Shown here one piece after another: positions 38,801 through 48,157 of a stretch of DNA of 64,000 nt. Numbering within the stretch: the first letter of the stretch is position 1; every line of letters starts with the position of its first letter. The DNA is taken from contig JACATO010000308.1 in NCBI GenBank assembly GCA_018389105.1, forward strand, positions 1,983,001 through 2,047,000. The letters are read 5' to 3'. Under the pieces are notes generated by a model. That model saw only the letters and a program-made list of their open reading frames with translations. It had not been told where the DNA came from and ran no database searches. The DNA comes from Nautilus pompilius (taxonomy: Eukaryota > Mollusca > Cephalopoda > Nautilida > Nautilidae). A program made the translations under genes and the position numbers.

Positions 38801-41800
38801 AGAAAGCAATTAATAAATTTGAATTTCAAATTGTCATTACTGTGTTGTAATAGCAATACATTACAACAATATGGTAATAAACCACGTAAACCTCTGCTTT
38901 GACGACATTCCAGCTATAGTAAAACCTCAAATTAACACTAGTAGGAGGAATGGGGTGTCCGTTAATGCTGGGAGTCTGTTAAATCCAGATGTTTACATAC
39001 ACATGCACAAAAGGTGCCCAGCGAAAAAAGGTTTTCACACAGCTCAATGTTGACTTTTGTTGGGAGAACCAGACAGCATTCATTGAATCATGGTTTTACA
39101 GTATTAGCTTGGAAAATCTGAGGAGGAAGGGTATTTAACTTAACTTCTGTTTTAAGTATTGTTTGTGTCTGTTCATTTGGGGTCTTATGGGTTACTGCTT
39201 GCTTGTTATATATGGATATATTGTAATAATTTTGTTTTCTGAATTTTAAGGTGGAATTATGCAATATGATACTTGACTGTTCTGCGCAGCAACGAACTTA
39301 TGAGAAATTCTTTGGATTACTGGGTCAGGTAAGAATATTTTCAGCTTGCAGAACTCTTATGATGTATAACTAAGAAAGTGATTACATTACACCCATTTCA
39401 TGAGTCATAATAGTAATTGTTTTACTAGTAATTAAATTTTTGATGTCTAAATTTAAATTTCTTAAGCTTCCAGACCTCATGAAGAATTTCCCATCTGTTG
39501 CTCTTACAAATGGCACCTATGATAAACAAGATTTTGCAGCTTACATTGATGATATTGTAACAATGCTATCAAATTTACCATTTATTTATCTTTTTTCTTG
39601 AACACTTTTAATACTCTGTTGCCTTTTTTAAAGATTTATTTTTAAATATTGCATTTATTTTTATTTTCAGAGATTTTGCCAAGTTGATAAGAAATATATC
39701 CAACCATTTCAAGTAATATTCAAAGAACAGTATGAAGCCATTCACCGACTTGACACAAACAAACTGAGAAATGTTGCTAAATTTTTTGCACACCTACTTC
39801 ATACTGATGCTATTTCTTGGGAAGTATGTGTGTTTGTTTTTTTTTAATGCAGTATTGATCTGAATTAAACAAACCCATATAAAGCATTAACAAAAATTCT
39901 TTAGTTAGAATAGTTTAATAAACTGTTTGTACTTTGTGATTATTATTAATATGTTAGTGAGATCATGTGAAACCTTATCTATGATTATTCACTCATTTTA
40001 AACTTTATTGACACTTAAGTTCTGAGACAGAAGTATTTGAAGATTTAATAGATACAGTACTTCATTTTTAAGAATATTTGCTGAAATATCATAGCAATTG
40101 TTGCCATTTTTTTATACAAAAGTCTTTTTTTTTTCCTTAACTTAATTGCTTTGTGCTTGAAAGATGAAAGAAAGAAAACAAGGAATTAAAATTTTGAAAA
40201 TTAATTCTTTTTCTTCAAAGAGAAAAGGGATCAGTTGCTCTCTGATGGCCATCAAAGTTTTTAATAGCCAAACTCCTATCTTTTATTAAAATAAAGTTTT
40301 TGCTTTTAATTTCAAAATGGCTATGTTCAAATTTTGGAAAAATAGCAAGTCTTTTAAAAAAGATTTAAAATGCTAAAACGCATTTTTTAAAGTGACCACA
40401 AAAATTAAGAGTCCTCGTAGGGTTTCTGAGAACTTGTAGTGGGAGTGGGGGGTCTGGTTTGCACCCTGACTGCCGCTCAGGAGCTCCCAACTGTACCCAG
40501 GTGACTCACTCAGTCACCCCCACTTCTAGTTCACTGCTGTGAAACTTCCTCAGACCTTGAATATCAGGACAGGGTTCTCCAAAAGCATTAGATATTTTTT
40601 TTTTATTCTCTGCATTTTCGGTCACGAGAGAGCTAAAGATTTGGTCAGCAGTGTAAAAGTATGCAGTCTTTTGTGAACTTATCAAGCAAGACTTGACTCT
40701 TCCAACTCTGGTCTCTCTAAGAGACTACTAAAAAGTTCTTATTTTTTAAAAAATTATTTAAAATTTATTTTTTATTCTAATCAAAAACTTTGGGTTAAAG
40801 AAAGTTTAATATATATTCTTTCTTTCGACTTTTTGTTTCAGTTAACTTGCAACATTTACAGAAAGTAGTAATTTTTTCCTTTATCTTTTCTTAATGAGAT
40901 TTTAAAAGACCAGAATTACCATGGACACTGTTTATTCTAGGTGTTGAGCTGCATTCATTTAAATGAAGATGACACTTCTTCAGCCAGTAGAATATTTATT
41001 AAAGAACTTTTCCTGGTTCTGTCAGAATTTATGGGACTGCCTAAATTGAATGATAGGCTCAAAGATCCGTATGTATTAAAACCTATTCTGATTTTTCATT
41101 ATGTACTCTCACATTTAAAAAAAAAACAACAACAACAACTAATTATGTTGGCTACGATATAATACACCCTAGTAACACATGTGAAAACTGGTAGAATTAG
41201 AGTTTAAACAATGTCAACACAGTTCATCATTTGGCACCTGTTTCTCTGAAAGATTTGACACCAGGGTTTTCTGCAAGTTAGCTTACATTATGTCTTGGCT
41301 GCAGGGATGTTCCAGTGCTGAGGTCTGGTACAATGTTACATTGGTGAAAATAATTGCCTTAGCTGAACCAAAATATGGTCAATAGTGCTAATATCAAAAG
41401 ATTGGGTAGCCAGTCCTCATTGACATTCAGCTTTAAGAAAGCTTGTCTCAGCTTTGATGTGTGGTGGCGGGTTTGTCTTCCTAGAAAATCAAGTGTAGTA
41501 TGTGTTGCTACCAGAGAGGGAGAAGAACCAGATGCAATGTTGTCCGCATAATACTGAACTGCAAAAATTTGTTTTTACAGCAGCTCCTACCTTTGCTCTG
41601 CCACTTTCAATGTAATAGTCTGCAAACTATTTATAGAGTAAGTCAGACTTTGACATCAGCAAATGATAAATCTACTTATCCAAGAAAACAAAATGTCCAG
41701 AAGATGCAACACTGAACATATGCAAGTACAAATCTCTTACCATTGCAGTGGTACTCTTTAATTAGGATTGATTCATTGTTGTTCATCTACACCTTGTTGT

Positions 41801-44800
41801 CTAATCTCAGCATCCTGATATGACTAGATGCACTGGTACATTGTTTTCTTACAATCACTGGCATTTGCTGGGTCACTAATAGCTAATTCTGTAGATTTAG
41901 CCATATTTGCCAGTCCTGATGCTGTATCATAACACAAGGTTGGTCAGTTGTAGGCATATCTCTGCTGCCAGGAGCTTTATGACTGGATATAAAGATTAAC
42001 CAGCTGAGTTGCAAAAGTTTTTTTTTTTGTTTTGTTTTTTTTTTGGAGAAAATCCTGCATTCAATATGCCTGGCAGTCTTTTTCTGCTTTGTCCATGGCA
42101 TCTGCAAGATGCTTTGTGGTAGAGCTGTGAAACAACATTCATTTTAAAGGCAAGCATACATATATTCCAATTGTAACAAATGCTCCTGCTCAGATGATGG
42201 CAGCAAATAAATTCTTGTTGAACTCATAAAATTGTGCTAACATGTTTTCCAGAAATATATGATTTTATTGGCATCATATACGTGTTTTAGTACATGTTAG
42301 TAAGACTTATAATCAGTCATGCTATATAGATTTAGACTGTTATCTAACTGAAATGAATAATTTATATCTCAGATATTTTGCTTTACAAACTAACTTTCAT
42401 TATCAACTAAGCACTTAATTTTAGTTTTCTTTTCTATAATTTGCCTTCCTTTATTAGATGTTGGTTGTTCAGAATTAAACTACTATTATGCCCAGTTACA
42501 CCTGTACATCTTTAACTGTGATGTGCTGTTGGTTTCTTTTTTGTTTAGCAGAAAATTTTACTAAAATAGAATCACTGTAATCATATTTGGCTGGCTTTCA
42601 TTTGAGAATTATTTAATGGTAAGTTTAAAAATGATAAAAACAAAACAATGAACATAACACTGATAACAAATTTTGTTAGTTTTCTTTTTTAGATTTTAAA
42701 ATCTTATTGCTTTGAATGGAAAGAATGCATTATTTTTTATATAATAGGATTTTACATATAGATTTTTAGCTGTTAAAAACAAGAATTTTCATATACTCTC
42801 TTGTGACAGCACTCTACAGCCATATTTTGAAAAACTCTTGCCACGGGATAATCCAAAAAACACTCGGTTTGCAACAAATTTTTTTACAACCATTGGCCTG
42901 GGAGGTCTTACGTAAGTATACTTTACCCATCTTTTTGTGCACTGTCATTGTTAGTAAAAATGTGTTGCATTGAAAGGTGATTAAATTCAATTGTTTTATA
43001 CCCTTTGTTTTTTTAAGTTTCCTTATTATAAACACCACATTTAACATGTATAGTATTTAGATAGAATTGAAAAATATTCAGTACTGAATTTTAAGACTCA
43101 AAGAAAATTTCCCTATTACTGATAAATACATGGTAGACCTTAGGGAAATCTAAATATTTTATTTTTTGACTAGAAACACAGCTTATCCTATTTTATATTT
43201 AGTGCTGATTCAACAAAAAAATGCCAACAACAACTAGAGTTCATCATTTAAAAAATGAGGTTATTGTAGAAGCAAAAGAATATAAAATAAATAAATAACC
43301 TGTGCTTTCTGAATTTTAGTAATCAACTATTATACACAGTTATTGCTAATTGGTTTAATTTGCTTAACATGTTTAATGGCAGAAAAAAAACTTTTTGAGA
43401 ATCTGCAGGTTTTAAAAATTTATTTAGCACACTGTATATTACCTGGGGTACATTTGCACCCCACTATTCTTCAAATCTGTATTACTCAACACAGGTTAAG
43501 CCATAGAGGCTGTGTTATAGTACCTTCCTCATTAATATAACCCTTTTTAACAACAGATTCATATTTCTTTGACCCTGTGTTTTTCATTATGACTTTTGAC
43601 TAAATATATAGCCATTTTGACACAAATACTTGTGCTTCTGGCCTGGGATGCATTGGATGGGGTGTGTGAAAAAAGTGTAGCAAATTTGCTTTTACCATTG
43701 AAAAACTAGAATATTACTGAAATGTAATGATTAATTTAAAAATCTGGTTTTTAAACTGCATAAATTTTTTATAAAGAGAAGGGAAAGGGATGATTAATGA
43801 AAAAAATTTTAGCAACCATACATTTTGTGTGTTGGCAATGTCAAAATGTTTGCCAGCTGCTGTTTACATTTTAAAAAAGCACTTTTGAAAGTATATCGGC
43901 AGAAGTGAGTACATGAATTACCATTACACCAGTCTTATTTGCCTTTATAATATTCCATTAGTACTGGCTAATCTATCACTGTGGCTTTATAACAAATCCA
44001 CATTTAAATAGAGCTAGATGACAGACATTTCTTTGTAAATTAATTTAAACTAATGTAGTGTAGGTAAGAAGATCAGTGACAAGTGCTAGTAAGTTTTACA
44101 CCAACTGTTTTTAAATAATGCAGACTTCCTTCAGCATGTCTTAACTTTACTAATTACAGTTATTTAGTTTTAACAAGTCTTGTAGTGTACATTTTATTTT
44201 GATCAAGTTGGAAACTTTAGCTTGGTTTATAAATTCAAAATGGCTGGTTTATCAAACTCGTTAATTTTTTTTATTTATAGTAACAGACAGTAAATTAATA
44301 AAAATAATTTTAAAATATTAGCAGCTGGACTTGTGGATTCATTGAGCATAAAGGAGAATATTTCATTGGTGAGGCCCCACACACGTCTTCTAGAGTGCGC
44401 AAACATAAATGACCAAAAGTTTGGAAGTAAACAAATTTTGGGAAAATTTGTTATATTGTTGTTATTGATTGAAATAGTAGAGATGTAAACTAGTCTAAAA
44501 ATACTCACAGCCATTTTAAATGAGTTAGCACTGCCTAATTTGGTGAAAATTGACCAGTCAGATAATTTTACAAGTACATTTTTCCAGTATGTTGTAAACC
44601 TCACAGCTAAGGCAGTGTATTTGGAAACATGCTACTTTTTGTACAGGTGAAAGCTTGACTAAAGGAGTAATAGCAGATTTAGAATATCTGAGGGTTTATT
44701 GCACATTGCAAAGAAAATGGCTCACTAAAACAGATATTGGCAAAAAAAAATGACCAGGAGAAAAAAATGTAACAGAAAGAGACGGAAAGCCAGTTTTCTT

Positions 44801-46266
44801 CATGACAGTGAAAAGGTATCTTAGATCTAATGATCTAAGTGGGTATGCTGCTAAGAAAAAAAGACTTACAAATAAGGAGGAAAGCCTTCAATAGGCAAAA
44901 TTACACTGAAACTTCTCTATTGATTAAAATAAAGTAGCTCATATATATATATAATCATTTTATTAGAAAATATAAATCAGTATAATTCCTTTATTTCGGC
45001 AGGTACTGGACCTCATAGGTAGGGGTTGGATTAAGTAATATGCCAGTTTATATCCATATAGTTAAATAATAGGCATAATTTACTTATAATACAGAAAATC
45101 ATGATAACAACAACTCATCTATAACAGTAATGCATAGTAAACATAATAAACAATACTGTACTTAAAAATCACAAAAATTAAGTGAAGAATGAATAGTATT
45201 GTGTATAGCAGACAATGGCTTTCCATATGTACAATACCGGTAGGACTAAACACTATAGATGTACCATAGTGCTAATGTTAGCAAAACTCTCTTTTTTTCA
45301 TTCCATGACTAGTCGAAGGGCTATTATTTGATGACAACATAAAATAATTCAAAGAAATTAATGCTTATTGGAGAAATAAGTAATATGAAATATATTAAAA
45401 TTTTTCACTTGCAGAAAGGTGACTGGCTCATAGTTCTAGTACTGTAGATGACAAAAGTGTTACATTAAGTTTATAGGAACTTTTCACAAGTTTTTTTTTT
45501 TTTTTCATTAAAATATTCTCCTGGGGATATTTCATTCATGAATCCACTTATAAATCTTCTATATTGCGATGTTGTCACTAAATGTTGGGACAGCCTACCA
45601 GAATGCATTCATTCTTGTATTTCTGTACATGTAACCTTTAGATGTGATATGGTAATATAATTAATGTTAAGACTGCCTGACTTCTCAGCCTCAGCATTCC
45701 TAGAGTTTCATGCTGTTCATTTTCAGACATGACATTCTGGTGCCCCAAAACAAATGGTACATTTGGACAACGTGAAATCTAAACTCTGATTTTTTACTGT
45801 TGATACATGAGTTTACAGGCTCACAAATGGAAGATAAGACATTCCATTTTCTCATTCTGCTCACCTGTACATGAGACCCAAGCTATAAGGCTTATGCTCT
45901 TGAGTTGGCTTTAAAAGATTCTAACACAAATGTTATTTTAATTTTATCCATGTGTTGTTTATTTATCAAAACCCTAGATGTTACTAGTCATTTGTTGTTT
46001 TTTTCCCATTATCAAGCAGTATTTATAAACGATGATCTGTTTCTTTGTTTCTCAGTGATGATCTTAGAGACCATTTGAAGAATATGGCAAAACTGGCTAT
46101 GCAACAAAAGCAGCAGGAAGCAGAACAGGCTCAGAGCTCATCTGACAGCAGTTCTGACAGTAGCAGTGATGTAGAGGAGGACAACAATGCCAGCAGTGAC
46201 AGCAGCAGTGATGGGTCTAGTAGCAGTGAAGGGGAAAGTCAGAACAGTGCCAGCAGCAGTAGCACG

Positions 46267-46301
<35 letters not shown>

Positions 46302-47601
46302 CAGTAGTAGTGGAGAATCTTCATCAGGCACTAGTAGTGACTCAGACAATGGTAGGCTTATCAACATTGTCACTTATTTTAAAAGATTTTCTTTAGATAT
46401 GCACATTTAAATTTGGGTTTTAATACTTTTATTTAAAAAAAATTTTAGTCAAAAAGTTAAGTTGTATTTATCTCATTCCAAGTATAAACAAACCTACGGC
46501 ATGCACGTGTCAGACTCTGTCTGCCACTCTTTAAACCTGTGTTCTACATCCCGTTATTCGTGTTTTTACTTAGCACACTAGTTCTAGCCTATTTTCTTTC
46601 TTTCAGAAGTTTGATTAATATATTTAGTAAAAAACAAGCAATTACTAATTACTACAAATGTTATCAGGTCACTGGTGAAAGAAGAAAAACTGTAGTTGAA
46701 TGTCACTGTACCAAACTTCTTTTGGAAGTTGTTCATGGCATTCAATATTCTGGAAAATTGGCAGAGGTCTGGTGGTGATTTATTTGAAAAGTAGTGACAG
46801 TTGGAAGCAAGCTTTTTTGCATTCAATAACAATTCAGAATGATCAGTAAAAAGGCTTAAAAGTGCTTGAGTAGACATTTGAAATTACTGCTGATTAAAGA
46901 ACCAGTTTTTTTTTTTTAAGTCTTCTCTGTGTGGAAGAGGAGAAAAGGCAGACTACTTTAATATATACTATTTTTTAAATTAATTTTTTTCAGATGACCA
47001 AACTGATCCAAAGAAAAGAAAAAGACAAAGAAGTGAAGTGACCAAAGTTGTGAATGACAGACAGTCACAAAACATTGGGCACAGGGAACAAAGAAATGGA
47101 GAAGAAAAAAGAGAAGATAACATGAGAATTTCTAGAGACTTAGAAGAAAGAATGGAGCGAATGAGATGGACTGAGGAAAGAACAGAAAATGACAGGAAGG
47201 ACAGAGAGAGAAATGAAAGATATGGGAAAAATCAGGAAAATAATTGGGAAAGGGATAAACATGAGAGAGATTGGTACAGAGAAAATAGATGGGGAGAGAA
47301 TGAGAGACGGGGTAGATGGGATGAAAGTGAAAGGGTGGATCATATCAGAGAAAGTAGAAGGACTAAAGATAAAATGGAATGGAGGGAACAAGGGGACAGG
47401 AGGAATGAAAGAAGAGGGGACTATAGAGAAAAAGAAGGTTTTAGACAAGAAACACTTTACAGAAGAGAGAGAGATCGGGAAAGAGAAAGCTATCGAGGAA
47501 GAGAAGACAAACTGGACAGATACCAAGATGAAAGAGCAAATCGGCACCGAGAAGGAAAATCTGATAGCTATAGAGAAGACAGGCGATTAAAGATTGGCTG
47601 A
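12215..47601 (+). CDS. CWC22: Pre-mRNA-splicing factor CWC22 (nucampholin)
   Basis: CWC22 is a nuclear spliceosome protein that binds eIF4A3 and places it for exon junction complex assembly. It is also needed for splicing itself. Sixteen coding exons join in phase to 1335 residues from the ATG at 12339 to the TGA at 47599-47601. Order: Arg-Asp/Arg-Glu repeats (about 1-510); [13 protein letters not shown] (about 530-545); MIF4G domain (about 555-745) with [14 protein letters not shown], the region contacting eIF4A3 in human CWC22; acidic linker (about 800-835); MA3 domain (about 840-960) with [32 protein letters not shown] and [20 protein letters not shown]; a Ser-rich run; and an Arg-rich tail. 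The order and wording follow human CWC22 throughout. The human protein is about 908 residues (from memory), and the excess lies mainly at the N-terminus. The exon is open upstream of 12339 to its acceptor at 12214, so the true start could lie in an unseen 5' exon. Confidence 0.95.
13988..14532. other. CWC22 intron 1
   Basis: A 545-base AT-rich intron with gtaagt and tatttcag ends. I see no further feature inside. Confidence 0.8.
14533..14661 (+). CDS. CWC22: CWC22 exon 2
   Basis: It reads [20 protein letters not shown] then [20 protein letters not shown] and RG. This is the first MIF4G helices. The Asn-Lys pair in INKVN corresponds to residues reported as needed for eIF4A3 binding in human CWC22 (from memory). 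Confidence 0.95.
15596..15689 (+). CDS. CWC22: CWC22 exon 3
   Basis: It reads [20 protein letters not shown] then [11 protein letters not shown]. This is MIF4G and is near-identical to the human counterpart. The next intron carries two hAT insertions. Confidence 0.96.
15713..16443. mobile_element. non-autonomous hAT element with 8-bp target duplication
   Basis: The element is 731 bases. It starts CAGTGCTACT and ends in the inverse (AGAAGCACTG). It is flanked by CTTTAGAT at 15705-15712 and 16444-16451, an exact 8-bp target duplication as made by hAT transposases. I recognise no transposase. It lies in CWC22 intron 3, only 24 bases past exon 3. Confidence 0.85.
16553..19253 (-). mobile_element. 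hAT transposon (ZBED5/SCAND3-like), decayed
   Basis: The element is 2701 bases. Its ends are CAGTGGTTTCCAACC and the inverse GGTTGGGAACCACTG. The flanks are exact copies of TTCTAGAC (16545-16552 and 19254-19261). On the - strand it holds broken transposase pieces: a BED zinc-finger remnant near 18140-18240 ([11 protein letters not shown]), the RNase-H-like core at about 17110-17990 ([57 protein letters not shown]) and the C-terminal dimerisation region near 16760-16900 ([15 protein letters not shown]). Stops and frame changes break it, so it is non-autonomous now. The block from 18600 to 19180, upstream of the coding part, is unusually GC-rich. Confidence 0.93.
17111..17821 (-). pseudogene. 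hAT transposase fragment, catalytic core
   Basis: The longest open piece of the decayed hAT transposase is about 236 residues. It includes [10 protein letters not shown] (the catalytic Asp region), the CMIHR motif typical of ZBED5/SCAND3-like hATs, and [19 protein letters not shown]. It overlaps the next upstream piece (17736-17990, with [18 protein letters not shown]) in another frame, so the original gene is frameshifted. Confidence 0.9.
19471..19599 (+). CDS. CWC22: CWC22 exon 4
   Basis: It reads [20 protein letters not shown] then [20 protein letters not shown] and QQV, 43 codons in phase 0. This is MIF4G. Confidence 0.96.
20153..20288 (+). CDS. CWC22: CWC22 exon 5
   Basis: It reads [20 protein letters not shown] then [20 protein letters not shown] and PKGIN. 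This is MIF4G. The exon ends in phase 1 at AATG|gtaagt. Confidence 0.96.
20753..23736 (-). mobile_element. second hAT transposon (ZBED5/SCAND3-like), more decayed
   Basis: The right end reads AAGGTTGGAAACCACTG at 23720-23736, a clear hAT terminal repeat. The left end is weak: CAGTGATC at 20753 is only a candidate, and no matching 8-bp duplication is seen. Coding remains on the - strand run from a BED-finger piece (22490-22732: [19 protein letters not shown]) through [20 protein letters not shown] and [20 protein letters not shown] (22135-22539) and [20 protein letters not shown] (21701-21949) to a C-terminal YLCEAGF-like remnant near 21240. It has many breaks and is older than the copy in intron 3. 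It lies in CWC22 intron 5. Confidence 0.85.
22135..22539 (-). pseudogene. hAT transposase fragment, N-terminal half
   Basis: The reading [20 protein letters not shown] and [20 protein letters not shown] matches the KPHTIGE...LDESTD...QLLVF blocks of ZBED5-like hAT transposases. The catalytic-site Asp of LDESTD is replaced by His-Glu-Ser-Val-Asp in this copy. It has no start or downstream continuity. Confidence 0.85.
24060..24595 (-). mobile_element. pogo/Tigger-type element, internally deleted
   Basis: The inverted ends share ACTTACGTAA: the left reads TAGAAATAACCTGACTTACG and the right, inverted, reads CAGGAATACCCCAACTTACG. Each is flanked by TA, as for Tc1/mariner/pogo elements. A short frame on the - strand (24195-24323) reads [20 protein letters not shown] then [20 protein letters not shown]. 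This resembles the N-terminal helix-turn-helix of Tigger transposases. The catalytic part is absent. Confidence 0.75.
24598..26603. other. rest of CWC22 intron 5
   Basis: This is AT-rich intron sequence. Around 25100-25260 a broken + strand frame reads [20 protein letters not shown] then [18 protein letters not shown]. It looks like decayed coding sequence of unknown origin. I see no intact gene or clear repeat. Confidence 0.4.
26604..26707 (+). CDS. CWC22: CWC22 exon 6
   Basis: It completes an Ala codon and reads [20 protein letters not shown] then [14 protein letters not shown]. This is the end of the MIF4G core. It follows a 6.3-kb intron with transposon remains. Confidence 0.96.
27152..27201. 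repeat. GA microsatellites
   Basis: Two short GAGAGAGA tracts separated by CATCAGTACACACACA, in CWC22 intron 6. Confidence 0.8.
27532..27634 (+). CDS. CWC22: CWC22 exon 7
   Basis: It reads [20 protein letters not shown] then [14 protein letters not shown]. It corresponds to the human segment with EEDDQFTHMLPLED. It ends in phase 1. Confidence 0.95.
28515..28536. repeat. ATT microsatellite
   Basis: About seven ATT units in CWC22 intron 7, upstream of exon 8. Confidence 0.8.
28593..28655 (+). CDS. CWC22: CWC22 exon 8
   Basis: It reads [20 protein letters not shown] after a split Asn codon. It is 63 bases with a tttttccccag acceptor. The human counterpart has NFMENEEKYKAIKK. Confidence 0.95.
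29121..29440. repeat. CA/CACT compound microsatellite
   Basis: About 320 bases of ACACAC interleaved with ACTC steps (CACTCACTCACACACACACA) in CWC22 intron 8, ending 217 bases before exon 9. Long frames of Thr/His/Ser through it are repeat artefacts. Confidence 0.97.
29658..29744 (+). CDS. CWC22: CWC22 exon 9 (acidic linker)
   Basis: It reads [20 protein letters not shown] then DDSEDEEDE. This is the acidic Ser-rich linker between the MIF4G and MA3 domains. EILDEG matches human. The following 8.2-kb intron is the largest in the gene. Confidence 0.92.
29745..35021. other. CWC22 intron 9, left part
   Basis: AT-rich intron with many T-runs. The short open frames on both strands have no family resemblance. 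I see nothing I can name. Confidence 0.6.
35022..36182 (-). mobile_element. third coding-derived hAT remnant with near-perfect target duplication
   Basis: The element is 1161 bases. It starts CAGCGGTGTGCAATC and ends GGTTGCACACTGCTG, inverted copies. It is flanked by GTTTAAGT (35014-35021) and GTTTAGGT (36183-36190), which differ at one base. On the - strand, near 35630-35712, broken frames read [14 protein letters not shown] and [13 protein letters not shown], the WLSRG..V..F.ELRDEI block of hAT transposases. It is heavily decayed and much is missing. Confidence 0.85.
36191..37931. other. CWC22 intron 9, right part
   Basis: Very AT-rich DNA between the hAT remnant and exon 10. No supported feature. 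Confidence 0.6.
37932..38080 (+). CDS. CWC22: CWC22 exon 10
   Basis: It reads [20 protein letters not shown] then [20 protein letters not shown] and KMELKPGQE. This is the start of the MA3 domain and is strongly conserved. Confidence 0.96.
38917..39101. mobile_element. short pogo/Tigger-type MITE
   Basis: A stretch of about 185 bases with inverted ends TAGTAAAACCTC and (inverted) CTGTAAAACCAT, flanked by TA on both sides. It contains the GTCCGTTAATGCTG-type words seen in such elements. No coding capacity. It is in CWC22 intron 10, 149 bases upstream of exon 11. The ends resemble those of the full element at 61228-63661 (CAGTAAAACGTCC). Confidence 0.65.
39251..39328 (+). CDS. CWC22: CWC22 exon 11
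   Basis: It reads [20 protein letters not shown] then FGLLGQ, 26 codons in phase 0. This is MA3. Confidence 0.96.
39671..39823 (+). CDS. CWC22: CWC22 exon 12
   Basis: It reads [20 protein letters not shown] then [20 protein letters not shown] and [11 protein letters not shown], 51 codons in phase 0. This is MA3. The human counterpart has [17 protein letters not shown]. Confidence 0.96.
39824..40940. other. CWC22 intron 12
   Basis: AT-rich intron apart from a GC-richer patch at about 40425-40560 with GGTTTGCACCC, which loosely resembles an RNA polymerase III B box. A tRNA-derived SINE is possible, but I see no clear A box or tail. Confidence 0.4.
40941..41068 (+). CDS. CWC22: CWC22 exon 13
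   Basis: It reads [20 protein letters not shown] then [20 protein letters not shown] and KD. It is the conserved block after MA3 and ends inside a Pro codon. Confidence 0.96.
41069..42809. other. CWC22 intron 13
   Basis: AT-rich intron. I see no gene, repeat array or transposon ends in it. Confidence 0.6.
42810..42911 (+). CDS. CWC22: CWC22 exon 14
   Basis: It reads [20 protein letters not shown] then [13 protein letters not shown] and a split Thr codon. This is the most C-terminal strongly conserved block. Confidence 0.96.
42912..46055. other. CWC22 intron 14
   Basis: A 3.1-kb AT-rich intron with an AT run (44939-44952) and a T-run near 45490. A - strand frame at 44275-44604 has no recognisable family or splice context. 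No supported gene. Confidence 0.55.
46056..46351 (+). CDS. CWC22: CWC22 exon 15 (Ser-rich)
   Basis: It starts [20 protein letters not shown], which matches the human ELREHLKN region. It then runs into a long Ser/Asp/Gly tract made of AGT/AGC codons. The AGT run at about 46260-46315 is a coding microsatellite, and its length probably varies between alleles. Open frames in the other phases here (poly-Val) are shadows of the repeat. Confidence 0.92.
46994..47601 (+). CDS. CWC22: CWC22 terminal exon 16 (Arg-rich tail)
   Basis: It begins [18 protein letters not shown], with a basic nuclear-localisation-like cluster. It continues as about 180 residues rich in Arg-Glu and Arg-Asp (for example [17 protein letters not shown]) to a TGA at 47599-47601. 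Human CWC22 has a similar charged tail. Confidence 0.92.
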
Positions 47602-48046
47602 TTCTGACTTTGATTTTTTTTTTTTTAAATTTTGATTTTTTTGAGAATTTGTTGCAAAATTTTTTATGATTGTAAACCTGGATTGACTAGATTTCAATTA
47701 AGAAATGAGATGTATGATATGTATGGACTTCCCATGTTCATCATGTAAAGTATGTAAATTTTCAACTGTAACTTCCTATCTTTGATATGACATGGATTTC
47801 AGAATTACACTGTCTTATGCTGTCAATATCTTGTCTTTGTTGTTCATTTTTATTTTAGCTTGGAACATTACTGTTTTAAAATAAGAAACTGGCAAGTTTT
47901 CATCAAGTAACTGTTGGACTTTACTCATTAGGCCATCCATTTTCTTTCTAATTTCTTCCATTTGTTATGAGTGCTTTTTTTAAAGCAAGACAAGATACTT
48001 CATGATTCTCAACCTTCAGAATCTTTAGTACAGAAGTGTAGAATGG

Positions 48047-48157
48047 AATAAATTAATAGCATTAGTTTTTACAATAAAACAGTTTAGAAATTACATTAAT
48101 GGCTACTTCCCAGGAAGCCTTGAATAAACTATGGCTTTTTGCTTCTGTACAAATAAA
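48047..48157 (+). terminator. cluster of CWC22 poly(A) signals
   Basis: Four AATAAA hexamers lie at 48047, 48073, 48123 and 48152, which is 445-556 bases after the CWC22 stop. The cluster is the most likely 3' end of the transcript. Which hexamer is used cannot be told from sequence. Confidence 0.55.

Noticed and set aside
44275-44604. 109-residue frame on the - strand in CWC22 intron 14
   Set aside because: No family resemblance, no splice sites and AT-rich chance composition.
47140-47590. Alternative frames across CWC22 exon 16
   Set aside because: Composition-driven shadows of the Arg-rich coding frame.
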